Positions 24,692 to 36,544 of a DNA stretch of 38,865 nt are shown here, in pieces. The DNA is from Rhizophlyctis rosea (Eukaryota; Chytridiomycota; Chytridiomycetes; Rhizophlyctidales; Rhizophlyctidaceae). The position numbers were made by a program, and so were the translations under genes. The first letter of the stretch is position 1. Every line of letters starts with the position of its first letter. The notes under the pieces were generated by a model. The model saw nothing but the letters and a program-made list of their open reading frames with translations. It made no database searches and was not told the origin of the DNA. Location: NCBI GenBank assembly GCA_027596075.1, contig JADGJC010000358.1, forward strand, positions 1 through 38,865, given 5' to 3'.

Positions 24692-24806
24692 GGGCCATGC
24701 TCAACTCACATATGACACGTGCTGGGATTCGAACCCGAGACCAGTATACCTGATGGCATGGGTAACGGGTGGAATCCGCGCACGCTAGCTTCCTAAGCTA
24801 TTGAGC
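24685..24806 (-). ncRNA. tRNA-like RNA polymerase III unit (tRNA pseudogene, SINE head or small ncRNA)
   Basis: On the minus strand, a perfect B box GGTTCGAATCC (24725-24735) lies 53 bases after an A-box-like TAGCTTAGGAAG (24789-24800). A T7 run (24685-24691) 33 bases beyond the B box fits a pol III terminator. A T-arm forms with one mismatch and a D-arm forms weakly. However, no acceptor stem pairs with the sequence after the T-arm, so a working tRNA is unlikely; a UCC-like anticodon loop can be drawn but leaves a very long variable region. Instead, GCTCAA just before the A box (24801-24806) is complementary to TTGAGC (24699-24704) just before the T run, which would close a hairpin-like transcript. 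Could be a decayed tRNA or a tRNA-derived retroelement. Confidence 0.42.
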
Positions 24807-25424
24807 CGGTTATGGATGGGGAAATGTTGACTTGCTGATACGCGTGCTTGCGCCACATCTGAGGACCCTTATTGGTGGCGCAAAATGTGGAAGTCATCTA
24901 ACCATGTCTGCTTTTCGACAGCGTAGTTGCAGATGCGTCTATCACCCGCTTATTTTTGCCAATGGCGTATAAGAATGGCTATGGTTGGAGTCCACTTCTG
25001 ATCCATTCTTTGCCCCCCTTCTGTTTCGCTTTCCATTTGGAAGTACGCATACAAGACCACGCTGTCCATACCTTGCTTAGTTTCCATTGCAGCTGCTTCA
25101 TCAATCGGCATTCTTTTCAGTTGCTGCAGCTGAAAAGGAGGAGACCAAAAAATCTCACATCGCTTTCTCTTGATACTGTTCATTCCTATCAGCTTTTGCT
25201 GTCATCCTCCTATGTTTCTCCCCACACAGTCTGAGTGAGTGAGATGTGTGCATGCGACACCTTATTTTTTGCTATCTGGTTAAGTTACCTATCTATTATC
25301 GTTTGGGATGCTATCTATGTGTTGTATATATGTACGCAATCGGCTCCGACGAATGATCTATACCGCTACAAGCTATCTATCAAATACTCCCACATGCTGA
25401 AAGCAGCTCGAATTCCGTCGTCTT

Positions 25425-28400
25425 TCAGTGTTGGCGCCGGCGCTTGGGAGGGTTGTCGATGCGAGGAGCGGTAGGATAAGCTTTATGGAACTCTTCGCGA
25501 AGTGCGTCGTGGACGTTTTCGAAGGGTTCCCAGGTGAGGTCGTCCGTACCGGTCCATTTGACGAGGTATTGAAACTTTCTGTGGTGGAAGCGCGAGTTTC
25601 TGATTTCCTCGATGAAGTGTTCAGGTTCTTCTTCGTTGGAAGTGATGGGTGTGAGGCCGAAGGGTTGGTGTGAGGGTTTGCGATAGCAGAATTTGGAAAT
25701 GCCTGGTCGGCCGGTCCGGTCTCCGTTTGCGTCTACTTCGTATTCCACAGTCTTCAAAAGCCACCAGTTTCTTTTATCTACATCAACGCCCTCGTCATTA
25801 TACCCGCCCTTTGGTTCAACAATCTTCGACCAAACATTTTTAAACACATCGTACGCGTAACGTTCCGTCCCGTCCGCCTCCAACCGCCCACCCACCAAAG
25901 TCCCATCATTCAGGAAATCCACCCAATCCAACGGAGGTCCCTCCAGCAGAGCGACTTCCTTCAAATCCTTCAACCGCACCACCTGATAAATCTGCTGCCC
26001 CTCCGTCCGACGGCCCCGATACCGATTATAGTCAATGTAATCCTCTTGTTGCCACTCATCATCCTCAAACTCAACGATCGTCGATGGTAACGTAGGATAT
26101 TCCTCCCGCCACCAGTCGCCCGATTGCTTCTTCTGCCACCATTGGTATTCACCGCCCCAGACACTACTGCTCATTTCCCCCTCCTCGTCCTTTGCCCAAG
26201 TTACGACTGCGTGCCCGTGGGTAAGACAAAGTCTGATCGGTTCGTAGCCATCAACGGGTTCTGTCATCTCCGGAAACAAAATATCGGGATTTTTGGGTTT
26301 GACGACGTCTTCGAGCTCGGGAAGACGCATGAGTCCGATTCTCCACCCGATTTCCCCTTGGGGTCCCATGTGTAGCAGGAGGGATTCGTTGTGGGCTACT
26401 AGATGCATGTCGTCGGTGACATCGGAGAGGCCCGATGCCTTGTGTCCAGGTTTGTTGGTGGGGCTAGGTGGTGTGAGGACGTCGAAGTTTACGTTAAATA
26501 GGACGCCTCCATTTCGGAGCACTGCTATGGAGCCGACGATCGAGATGGGTAGACCGAGAGCGATGTCGGAGGCGTCCAAGGGTTTACGCCTTACGGCAGT
26601 GGAGGGAGAGGAAGGCGAAGTAGGGATCAAACTGAGATTGAAGTTGCGGTCTATCTTGTCGAGAAAGACTGTTGTTGGACGAAGATAGGTTGTTGCTTCC
26701 CACGAGTTTGGGATTTTAACCTCCCTGGAATCTGTGTTGTCATCGAATAATGAGCGTACCACTCCCAATGCCGGCTGTATGACACGACCGTCTGCGAAAG
26801 ATCCCGCCACATCCCCTTTTTTAAAAATATCCACCAAATCCCTGACCATCCGTTTTCCATCCCCGCCCACCACCGTCCTGGTCAACTTCCCATCTCCCGC
26901 TACAACCGCCTCCGCACACACCTCCTCCACCTCCACGTTCCCCACCTGCCTCCGTCCCTTTCGCACCTTCAACGCCATCGGTATAGTTTCCCAAGCAAAT
27001 ATCTGCAGTGCGATATCTCGCCAGTTTTGTTTTCCGTAAAGTACTGGCACGTATGCTTTCGGGACCATCTCCAGGATCTTGGGCTTCCAGATTTGTGCAG
27101 TATAGGTTCGCGCCACCCGATTCCACGAGCGGCAGACCGATTCGCAGATGATGAGATTGGAGATGGGCAAGTAGGCAAGGACGCCTGCCATGGCGTCCTC
27201 GTCAACTGAAGCCCAATCACCGTATGAACGTTTTGGTAGCCTGGATTGAAAAAGTGAAGAAGGTCAAAACTTCTATTCCCATACCCAATATGCTTTGCAA
27301 CCCCAGACGCAAAGTTCGGCTCACCTTTTGCTCTCCGTTTTCTGCATATGTTCCGGAAGCACCGATTTGGGCGTTACGGAGTAGTACTTCATCACACCCG
27401 GTTCACCCGTCCGCCTCCCATCCTCCTTCATCTCGTACTCACGAACCGCCACCACCGCGTTGTCCGACCTCGCAGGCATTTGTATGTTCACCCAAACATT
27501 TCTGCGGACGTCGAATAGGTAATGGGAAAATTCTTCCGGGTCTTCTGCCCAAATGGAGGTGGCCTTTCCAATACCTAATATGGTGCCGTCGTCTGTTACG
27601 TCTATCTCATAGACTTCGGTGGGGATTTGGAGTCGAGTGAGGTATTTGAGGTCTTTTAGGCGGTAGATGGTGCAAATGTTGTGATATTTGAGGGGCTTTT
27701 TGGGTCTTCTGGGCCTTGTTGTGTGAGGTGCCGTAGGGCGTGTGGATGGGGCAAATTGGTCGGGGAAGGCATTGGATTCGTCGCTGTCGGTGTCCTCATC
27801 TGTTCCCGAGCCAGAGGTTTCCGAGTCAGATTCCCCATTGTTCCGTTCAATAGGTGTTTGCAGGTCTGAAGCATCCGAAGCGTCAGAGTCAGAATCGTAT
27901 TCACCGTCATCAGCGTCGCTAAGGATCTCGTAACGACCTTTGAATTTAGGAACCTTCCAATGTAAGATGATGTGACCATGCGTAAGTTCCAAGTTCTCCA
28001 AGTAAGACACACTGTCGTCCAAGTCCCCCGGAGAGAAATACTGCAAATTCGGTAATTGCACTCTCTTGATGGCAATGGTGTTGGATTTGTCAAGACTGCG
28101 GACGGCTAGGTGGTATACACCGGGTGGACCATCTTCTTTCATGCTTGCAAAGACGAGGACTGATTCGTTATGATTAAATCTGACGTTCTTTCCAACGCAG
28201 AATGGCCATTGTTTGGAAGGGTCGGAGGTCTGGACGAGCAGGTAATTTTTTTGCACTTCGTTATAGCAGTGGAGTACAGCCGTGGAGCCGACGACGCGCA
28301 TGGCCATCAGTCGCATATTGAGGAGATATCTGTTGGAAGTTGGAGCAGGCCAAGGTAAGGTTTTTTGTAGTGAAGTTGGGGAACTGATGGTGGGTATGGA

Positions 28401-29267
28401 GCGGAGGTGGAGGTTTTCGTAGGCGCTGGTTAACTCACGACGGCAGACGAGGACGGTTGGTCGAAGGTACTGGCCCTGCCGCCAGCCGTAGGGAATGCGT
28501 GGGAGATGACTGGTTGAAGGCGTGCCATCAAAGATACAAGCTATCACTGCGTCGTGATCGTCCGGGGTTCTTTGGTACTTTTGGACAATGAGATGACCAT
28601 CTGCAGACGTCAGCGTGATGTGAAGATCCTCGGTTTCTTCAGACCATCCTGCATCCAAGATCCGCACTACATCCCTTGAGACCCGCCGGTTGCCTTCCAC
28701 AGTTTGCCGGAGAAATGTACCAGGTTTCAAATTCGTTGGGTGTATAAGTTCCACCACGGGTTCAATCCAGTCCGGTATGTAGTCCTCAGTCGTACGTGAG
28801 TTTTCATAGCGTGAACCTCCCCAAGAACCCTCCTTGCGCTGCGGCTTCCCTTTATGCTGCCTACCCAGCTTCTCCCATCCCTCTATATCCAGCGCCATGT
28901 CCCTAAAATTCTCCTCTCCATACAAAACTGGCAGCTGCTCCTCTGGCATTGCGTCGGCTACAAAAGGTTTCCATAACTGGTCTGTCGCGGTTCTAATTAC
29001 GTCTTGCAAACTTGTTCGCAAAGAAGTAAGGTTTGGAGCGGGAGGTGGGAAAAAATGGGAATGAGGATGTCGACGTATTTGAGTGGGTGTAATTGGGTTG
29101 GCGCTGAGGGGCCGGGAGGTACCTCCGGACTTCGCGTTGGAGACACCGCTAATTCCTTCGACTTTTCAGCGCGTCTGCGTTTGGTGCTTTTGGACTCGAG
29201 AGGGCAATATTCAGTTGTAGTGCCACTCTGACAACTGTGAGTACGGGCTAACCTTGCGCTTTGCCAT
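25425..29267 (-). CDS. Tandem F-box protein with C-terminal chromodomain (frame break in first F-box)
   Basis: F-box proteins link substrates to SCF ubiquitin ligases through Skp1. Proposed exons: 29253-29267, 27325-29194, 25425-27240. Intron 29195-29252 has a good branch site and acceptor. Intron 27241-27324 (84 nt, GTGAGC...TTTTTCAATCCAG) joins the two large frames exactly in phase (TESKR to LPKRSYGDW). Each half has an F-box (LPLQTLLLCEQVCK; LPISNLIICESVCRSW) followed by a homologous long domain: both show VLYGxxNxRDxAL, a YLRPT motif, VGSxAVL, HNES, LTHGH, a RLKDL motif, NVW and a GxRTGxPG motif. The first half has an acidic insert; the second ends in a chromodomain (about 25460-25615). 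About 1,233 residues if the break near 29000 is repaired. Alternative: two genes, with the downstream one starting at the ATG in HMQKTESKR and the upstream one ending in the intron at TGA. The N-terminal KRKSKSTKRRR looks like a nuclear signal. Substrates unknown. Confidence 0.8.
25460..25615 (-). other. Chromodomain at the C-terminus of the tandem F-box protein
   Basis: The encoded segment runs FIEEI...YLVKW...TWEPFENV...EEFHKAYP. It matches the chromodomain fold in order: first beta strand, YLVKW strand, TWEP turn, C-terminal helix. Compared with HP1, aromatic-cage positions one and two are Phe and Trp, but the third (Tyr in the KGY element) reads Thr. The EEFHKAYP ending resembles chromodomains of Ty3/gypsy chromovirus integrases more than those of HP1. 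Methyl-lysine binding is therefore possible but not certain. Confidence 0.8.
28990..29080 (-). other. Frame break inside the first F-box
   Basis: The F-box frame reads FSHLPLQTLLLCEQVCKT and stops at TAA (28997-28999), while the homologous continuation VIRTATDQLWKP lies in the neighbouring frame. Aligned to the second module (CRSWNRVART), about three residues plus one base are missing, as from a 10-base deletion. No GT-AG intron of normal length bridges the break. It may be a real mutation, a sequencing error, or a sign that translation starts at the ATG at 28949, losing this F-box. Confidence 0.6.
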
Positions 29268-32082
29268 CGCTGACGGTTATAATTGGTCGCAGCTATTCAG
29301 ATTGGGAGAGAGCCACGCAGCGTTATGCAGCCAGCTCCCTTATTGTATGAGCGGAATGCTAGAAGCGTTCGGAAATGGTGTTGAGGGTTTGCAAAGGGCA
29401 GAAAATAAGTGGGGAAGTGTGTAACATTGATGTCCGCTGCGATCGGACAACCTGGGCCAAACTATCAGAACAGCAGTTCTTCACCGCATCCCGAATCGAT
29501 ATGCTCATGCAAAAACTATGGTCGATTGAATTCCCATGAATGAACTTTTGAAGTGGAAAATACCAATCTGGGATGGCGAACTAGATCGGGAATTGTGCCA
29601 ACAGTACGCCATCCTTCTTCCGTGAGATTTGTCATTTTTTGCAGGCTGCCAGCAATTGATGCTATTGAAAACTTTGCAAGGACGACAAAGAAGTTGATGG
29701 CAACACCATCAACGAGGAACAATTTCAGAGCAGGGGGTGACTCAAGGCAGTGAAAGGTGGTCACCACCATATGCATCTTGGGGTGTCAAAGTACGATATG
29801 GTCTTTTAGCTTGAACCGGAGGTACTGAAGGTCGTCCTCATGTTGGCACTCCCTCCAATAGCAGCTGAACTACCCAGAATAAGACATGATTTGGGGGGGG
29901 AAACGCGTATAGCACCGCCGTCAGGGTTTGAGATGCCGATTGTGGGTACCTCATGCGAATGCTTCTTTCTTTGATGCTTCCGTGCGGATCGTTGGAACTT
30001 TCAGATGGCATGCCCTTCCAAATTCCTTTCTTTACGGCGGCAGGAATAGCTTGTAGAGAGTGCGGGTGTGCTATGCTGGGAGTTGCTGTGATTAAAGTAA
30101 GTGATCGGAAACGAAAGCATTTGTGATGTGAGTGATGTGTGGCAGGGCCTGACCTATAAATTTCTAGCCCTCCAGTACACCTTTCTTTGTCAAACTTTTC
30201 AAACTTTCGTGGAAGTATGTGAAGTGGATACAGACGCTGTTGTGTCTGTTTCATTCAAGTCTAAGTTAGCTTGCCTTTGAATGGACAAGCTAAAACGGGC
30301 CGAATGCAAGAGAGTATCAATGATGGTAACCTCATCGTGGTTTCAGCCACGTTCACATTGAATGTGCTGGTCAAAATGTGGACGCAAGGAAGCTCTTCTT
30401 CCACATCCGTTGGGTGAATGGATTTGGACGGTATTTGAGGAGATTGAGAAAAAATATCTTGATGAGGGAGCGCAAGGTTGAGCGAAAACAGAATTTGAAC
30501 TTATTTTGCGCTTCGATTGCGCAAGCGTCTCGGGGCAGCTGCTATCCTTCCGAGCGGACATATAACCTTCCAATGGCTTACAGCCGGCAAAGTTGGTGTT
30601 AAATGCTCATGTTCACCTAGGATCAGAATGTGACATTTTGGTGGGTCTTCCAGACGCGCAACGATCATTGTGCATTGTTGAGGTGCTCGGGCCATTCAAG
30701 CGTTTCCTTTTTGAGAGCCCGAACCGCAAAGAAAAGCACGTTCGGAAAACATGCCTTATCGCATTGAGACCTGGTTGAGCGTGAAAGGTAAGAGATTTAA
30801 GGAGGCTTAAGCTCTGGTGACTACTGTGACTGAACGTTGAACCCTGCAAAGTCGTATGATTACCCATATGTTGAGATGCAGTTTGAGTCCCGCATGAGCG
30901 CAACATCAGCATCAACAAGATGCATAATTCCACACATGCACCTGCATGTCTCGCAGCAGAGGAGTACAAGACATAGCGAAGATTCGATGATGTGGATAAA
31001 ACTAGGGATGCAGCCTTTAGCATACCGTAGACCCGTACGCTAGTTTTCGATATCCTGGAGGAGGGTGAAGTCAAAAGTTGTTTGCTCGCATCAAAAGGGT
31101 TGAGGGAGGAGCGGTTGCGCTGCATGCTTCCGGGAGTCGGCATGGATCTCACCTCGAATCCGTCCGAAAGGTGACAAGCAAAAAGGAAAAGACCACACAA
31201 TCGGGCATGCACGCGGTAATAAGACGAGGGCGGTTTATCTAGTCTCAGCTGTGTTGCTTCCAACTTAAGACTGAGCAGCATATCGAAAACAAGCGTGTTT
31301 GTGTGCTGACAATCAATGTGAATGGCACAACTCAGAATGTCCTCTCATCTGCGTACGGTTCAAAAGTCCGCAAGACTGTAACCGGCATACCAGATGTTGA
31401 GAGCTCAAACGTTTCTTTCCCTATCTGGGCACCATCAGCGCACTCGTTGTTGGTGAGCGAATAATGCCGCGAACAAAAATGAATGAATTGAACTAATTGA
31501 GAGAAGCACATGCCACTCGTGCCGATTTACCGTGATTTTCACGCTTGGCCTGTTTGTGCTCCACCATGGCCTTGCCCTCGTTGCGGAACGAGCAACCGAA
31601 ATGTTGTCCAGCATTTTGCGACAGAATTCCAGAGATCGGGTGGAACATACCATCGGTGGATGGAGCAATTTCAAAATCTCCAGCCAATGTTCTTGGTTCG
31701 AACTCAAGAAGACAACGGTGTATGAGTGATTCAACGCTGATCTGCGCGGAACAAGTTTACGACTACATGTTGATATGTCCTTTTTCCTCGGTGTTTTGCT
31801 GCAAGCAGGTGGAGAAGGTGTTTTTGAGACATGAATTCAGGAACTTGTATCAGGATGCGCAGATAGTGTCAAAGTTGAAAGTGGCCAAACCCACGGCGGC
31901 TGGTTGTTGAGCATCATTCACTTCCCCTGCCTTCCATCCTTGAATACTACGCATTCCCTTTTTGTGTTGTGGGCGAGGTGTATTGTGTAGCATCTAAGCC
32001 AAAAAGTAGGAGGTCTCTTCACATACCAACGCAAACCCTGGATGCATGGTCTTTGAGCATTGCCGTATGCATACGGATGGAG

Positions 32083-32238
32083 GACCCTGACAGCACGAGC
32101 AAATTTTGATCATATGCAGCGAGTTCAATGCTTCTTATCGGTATGTGGTAAGATGGCTGTACATGTACCTTTTACATGATCGTTGCAAAGAAATGTGCTA
32201 AATTTGACAAGACCTTTGGACCTCTCATTCGGTACTGC
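32083..32238. repeat. Diverged dispersed repeat, copy 1
   Basis: Shares ordered blocks with 33414-33555: CTGACAGCACG, then ATGCAGCGA(G/A)TTC, a GATC..TT element, TGTGCTAA(A/G)TTT and TGGACCTC(T/C)CATTC(G/A)GTAC, with similar spacing and the same orientation. On the minus strand both read a similar peptide (NERSKG-KFSTF versus NGRSRG-KLSTL), suggesting remnants of one coding sequence. Confidence 0.5.
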
Positions 32239-33413
32239 GAGCTCATGTTTCCCGCCAATGAAGTCGGTGCCCAAGGCGATGCAAAGGTTGCATTGCATCA
32301 ACTTCATCTGCAAACTAACCCATAGTACGGGAGGCTGCTCTCCGGGTGCCTGATGGATTGCAAACCCTATGCAGGGAATTACCCGTTGAATGCCCGATGC
32401 GGTTGCCCATTGCATGCCCGATGGGGACCGGCCAAGTCAAGTCATGTGTTCCGTCAGGACCCACTCCGCCACAACAGCTGATTGAGAAGCAATCAACACG
32501 CGTCAAAGTTGTAACCCTGTAGTATGACTGCGCCACCAATCTCGGAGCCTCCGGGCTGAAATTTCACCAAGCAGACTCCAGAGCTCAGTATGGGGAGGTG
32601 GTGGGAAAGTGCCCAGCGGAACTCCAGCGGAACTAGCGGACAACCCATTGCAGGTTTGATCTGGGACCGCTCTGCATGTTTGCAAGAGGCACTAGTGCAC
32701 CCTGGGGATACTGCACCTGGGTCAAACCTAGGGTGCACCCTACATTCACCCATTGCAGCGAGTGCACGCCGGGCAAATCTGGGGATTACTCTGTGGCTCT
32801 CCGAGCACTCTCCGGGCACTCGTCGAGCACAGGGGTGTTTTGCAGATGTTGGGGAAAAACGTACTGCAAAAACAATGTGCCCCAATGGGCTTGCGTTGGG
32901 TAAATGAATCAGCTTACGACAAGAAAAGGACGTGCGCGTAAGAGAGGTTGGAGAATGCGAAACCCTGCACGTAATGCAAGACCCCCTCCAGTTCAAGTAG
33001 TTTATTCCCCAATATTCCTCCGCCAGGCTTCCCACTGTAACGCAGTTATGTCAAGAATATCAAACCAATGTGGTGCTGCTTGGGTTCGAATGGTCATCAC
33101 ATTGTAGATTGCACTGATTGCGATCGAAAGTCGTGCGACAGAGGAGGGAAGATCAAACTCATCTTGACAGTCACCATTCAGAATCATGGCAAAAGCACCA
33201 AGGCAATTAGACAATCCAGTGATCCCCAGATTCATGTCTGGGTGTATACAAAAGCAATGGGTGAAGACAAAAAGTATGGGAGTATGATTGACATTGGGCC
33301 GTGGCTTCTAGTCTATCCGTTGTTGGCAATCACTGCAACCAGTGATAAGTTTACTGATACATGAATGTTACTAATTGGCCCTTGAGGAAGGATTTTAAGC
33401 GGACATCGACTTT

Positions 33414-33555
33414 GACCGCCTGACAGCACGTAAAGGTTTGAAAACATGCAGCGAATTCGTTGGATACGTTGGAGCACGTCTGGTACAAAGTCATTGATCA
33501 TTTCAGAAAAGTGTGCTAAGTTTCCCCGATCCCCTGGACCTCCCATTCAGTACGA
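33414..33555. repeat. Diverged dispersed repeat, copy 2
   Basis: Direct-orientation partner of the copy 1.3 kb to the left; see that entry for shared blocks. Here the minus-strand reading frame is interrupted by stop codons (after KLSTLF), so this copy looks non-functional. Confidence 0.5.
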
Positions 33556-36489
33556 CAAAATTGCCAAAGACATCTGGTTCTCGTCGATGATGAAGCTCGT
33601 ATCGCGGCAACGAGATTAATGCCGATAGCGACCACTCAATAATATGGGGGAGTAGATAACTCTCATGCCTGAAAAAAACAGAACGGCTGTATGCATGAAG
33701 TTACTACTACGCAATAGTCCGGAGAGCCGTACCAGTCTTTGCAACCGTGACTACAATTCATTTGAGAACAGATATATTAGTGCGACGAGATACGGAAGGT
33801 GCATGCGCTTCGCTGGTAAAACTAATCAATCAGTTGCCGACAAAAAGTAGACATGTTGCGCGTAGACATGTGGCATCCTCGGAATGCTCCCGAGGCAACT
33901 GCATTCTCAACGCAAGCGCCCCTCCAATTCACTCAATCGTGGTAACCCCCCTAGGCTTCCACCGCACCGTGGTGTTGCTGATCAGTTCTGCTGGCGGTGT
34001 AGTAACCATGGGTCAAAGCCGCCATGCAATAAGCCAACATTATTGGTTGCCTGGCTATTATGCAAGAACAACAGGTAAGATGAAAAAAACCTCAAAGGAC
34101 GGGAACATGAGTACGCATTGTAATTTGGACTTGATCCGTCGTCGGCACTCTAATAGTTAAGTTCGTTATGAACGGCTAAGAGCATCTGAGAAATCTGGAA
34201 GGTATCTTGAGGTGTCCTGCAGCTGCCACATGCGGTATTCGTAGGCAGACGATTGAAAAAAGTAGTCCTCAGCAAAGCTCTACAGAACGGTTTGTTGTGA
34301 TGATTCTCGCCAGTTTTGTTCCTCTTGGCCGTTCCCTTCCAAAACTCGTCCATTCCAACCTACATCCACTGAAGCGATCTGCTGTTCGATGGCGGACAAG
34401 GCCAATGCAATGAACGATACAAGCGCATGGTAGGGGCAATATGGGAAGGAGGTTTTAATGTGGCCAATTGCCAAAAAAGGATCAATGAGGGTCTTACGTA
34501 TCAGTTATTCTCTGTTGAGCCCTGCGGGCGAGCAGGCAACTGATTGGTTGAGAATTTACTGGTGGGCAAGAGTGTCCGGTTCATCATCATGATGCTCCTG
34601 GTCAAATATCAAATGGTTTGTCTGGGTTAGGTCGAGCGCACCCTCATACAACCGTACACTTGTAATTATCCAGACAGGTGTGATTCAATCAATCATTATG
34701 TTCCAGTGCAGAAAAGAAAATAGGCAGTCTGTTGCTGTGAATCACAAAAACGAGCACAAGTCCATTGACTACAATATTGATCTCATTATGACTGGCAGGC
34801 ATTCCCACATGTTGCCTTGATGTCCTACCACAGGTCTACGAACCAGCATTTTTAACGACGTGAGGGAAAAGAAAGGTGTTAACCACTGGGATCGCGAAGG
34901 TTCTCTGAACATACGAAGTTCCCATGCGAACTTTCACTTCATGCCAACAGGCGCTTCTTACGTTCAGCACACCTCACGTATGAACCAACAGGCGCCTGTT
35001 ATGGTGGGTGAAGGTCACGAAGTGGATTGGGTGATACTGGGCACTCCGTACTGATCATGTCATAATACTACAATGATAGCGGTGATGAATTTGATGATAG
35101 AGGAATCAGCATGATAAGAACCGCAAAGCATTGAAGCCTTCCCTTTTTCCAACTTTTCTGGATCGCGTTCAAGTTGTACCACTTCATATCAATCCCTGCA
35201 CTGCCACCGGCCTCTCATCATTCAGTCACTTCCCACCAACCAGGGTCCCATCTCACGCATCTGCCCGCAATCACTGTGCCAAGTTGGATGTTGCGCCAAT
35301 CAGCCATCCCGATTCAGTCTGACGCGATAAGGCACAGTCACGCTCGCGGTGTTGTTCCGTGACCCATGTCAATAATCATCTGACTGATTGGGGCAAATGG
35401 ATGGTATGTTGAACCCTCGTGATGCCTGATTGGAGGGGTTGCTGCTTGCTGGAAGGGTGAGCCTCTGTGCGGCCTGCATATCAGGGACATGCAATCGTTG
35501 TTGACAGGTCTGGCGGGCAAAAGGGGTTATCCGCAAAGCGTGTCTCTTTTTTCATTCTGGTTTTTCCGTTGCGTGTTTGGGTGGAGGATCATGGGATATG
35601 GACGATTTGCATGACTCAAAGGAAACACAACGCTTAAAAATCACAGACGCAGTTTGGAACAATCGCCCGTCCATATTGCGTGGCACCCCACGACCTTGTG
35701 GACAACATTGAAACCACGCCAATCTAATTTTCCGGTGTATCGGAGCCTGGACCATCATTGCATCACGTTGCTGATACAGTTGATACTGTAGACCGGGTGT
35801 TTGGGAATCAATAATAGAGTTGCGACCAACAGCAATGCTTGCCGCAATTGATGACCGCTATGCGGAACCAATGGTCTTGACTTCTTAAGACGGATTACAG
35901 AGAGGGAGTGCTATTGAAGTGGAGCCACCCGATCGGGGTCCGATTTCATTGATCGTTTGCTCATGCGTGTCAGAACACCACTGGGTCACTCATCCTCATA
36001 GCGAAGCACCTCCGACTCATATGCCCATACCCGCCATATGCCTAGAAAGCGGTCACGTTGCTTGGGCGCAGACGAGTGTGGGAAAGCAAGGGTCTGTCTG
36101 CAACAAGGGTCCGTACCACACAACGCGCCAGAGCCAAGCAAAGGCGAGACCGAGACTTATCATATCCCATGACGATGATGATACTGGTCTTGACTGTGAA
36201 ATCGTGTGATAGCGAACGCACAATCATGTGTCTGCCGCAAAAAACCCCTTTTCCTTCCTTCTTGTTACCAATGACCAGTCAGTCGTTCGGATGCATTGGG
36301 GGCAGTGTCCACCATGTGAGGCAATCATTGATTCAATGGTTCAACCGTGGATCGGGATGAACTGGATGACGATGGGAATATCCGGGATGAGCAATGATTG
36401 ACTGGCGGAAGGCGCTGTTATTATTACAAACCTGACAACAGGGTTTTGGCTTTTGGCGGCTGACGCACAGTTGTCAACAGCAGCATCCG

Positions 36490-36490
<1 letters not shown>

Positions 36491-36531
<41 letters not shown>

Positions 36532-36544
36532 CATCATCCTCATC
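36491..36544. repeat. ATC/CAT trinucleotide microsatellite
   Basis: A pure run of ATC units covers 36491-36529 and continues imperfectly (CCTCATCATCCTCATCCC) to about 36544. It is not inside any gene I can support, so the Ser or Met runs it would encode are probably not made. Confidence 0.9.

Larger units (their letters stand above)
22521..25424. other. Convergent intergenic region
   Basis: About 2.9 kb between two genes that point at each other, so both ends should carry 3' untranslated sequence and polyadenylation signals. Open frames are short, without domains or sensible splice joins. The only element I can support is the tRNA-like unit at 24685-24806 on the minus strand. Confidence 0.55.

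Noticed and set aside
24711..24820. Functional tRNA gene on the minus strand
   Set aside because: The T-arm is good, but no sequence before the A box pairs with the acceptor side after the T-arm, and the anticodon and variable regions cannot be fitted.
20549..25424. Operon-like or defence-island organisation
   Set aside because: Genes have introns, separate promoters and mixed orientation; the proximity of ubiquitin-related genes is not evidence of a shared system.
30613..31281. Minus-strand ATG frame of 222 codons in the gene-poor region
   Set aside because: No domain, Ser/Leu/Arg-rich chance-like composition, no splice partners and no promoter context; could be real but I cannot support it.
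32493..33035. Minus-strand frame of 180 codons
   Set aside because: Overlaps the patch of short repeats and has no recognisable protein features.
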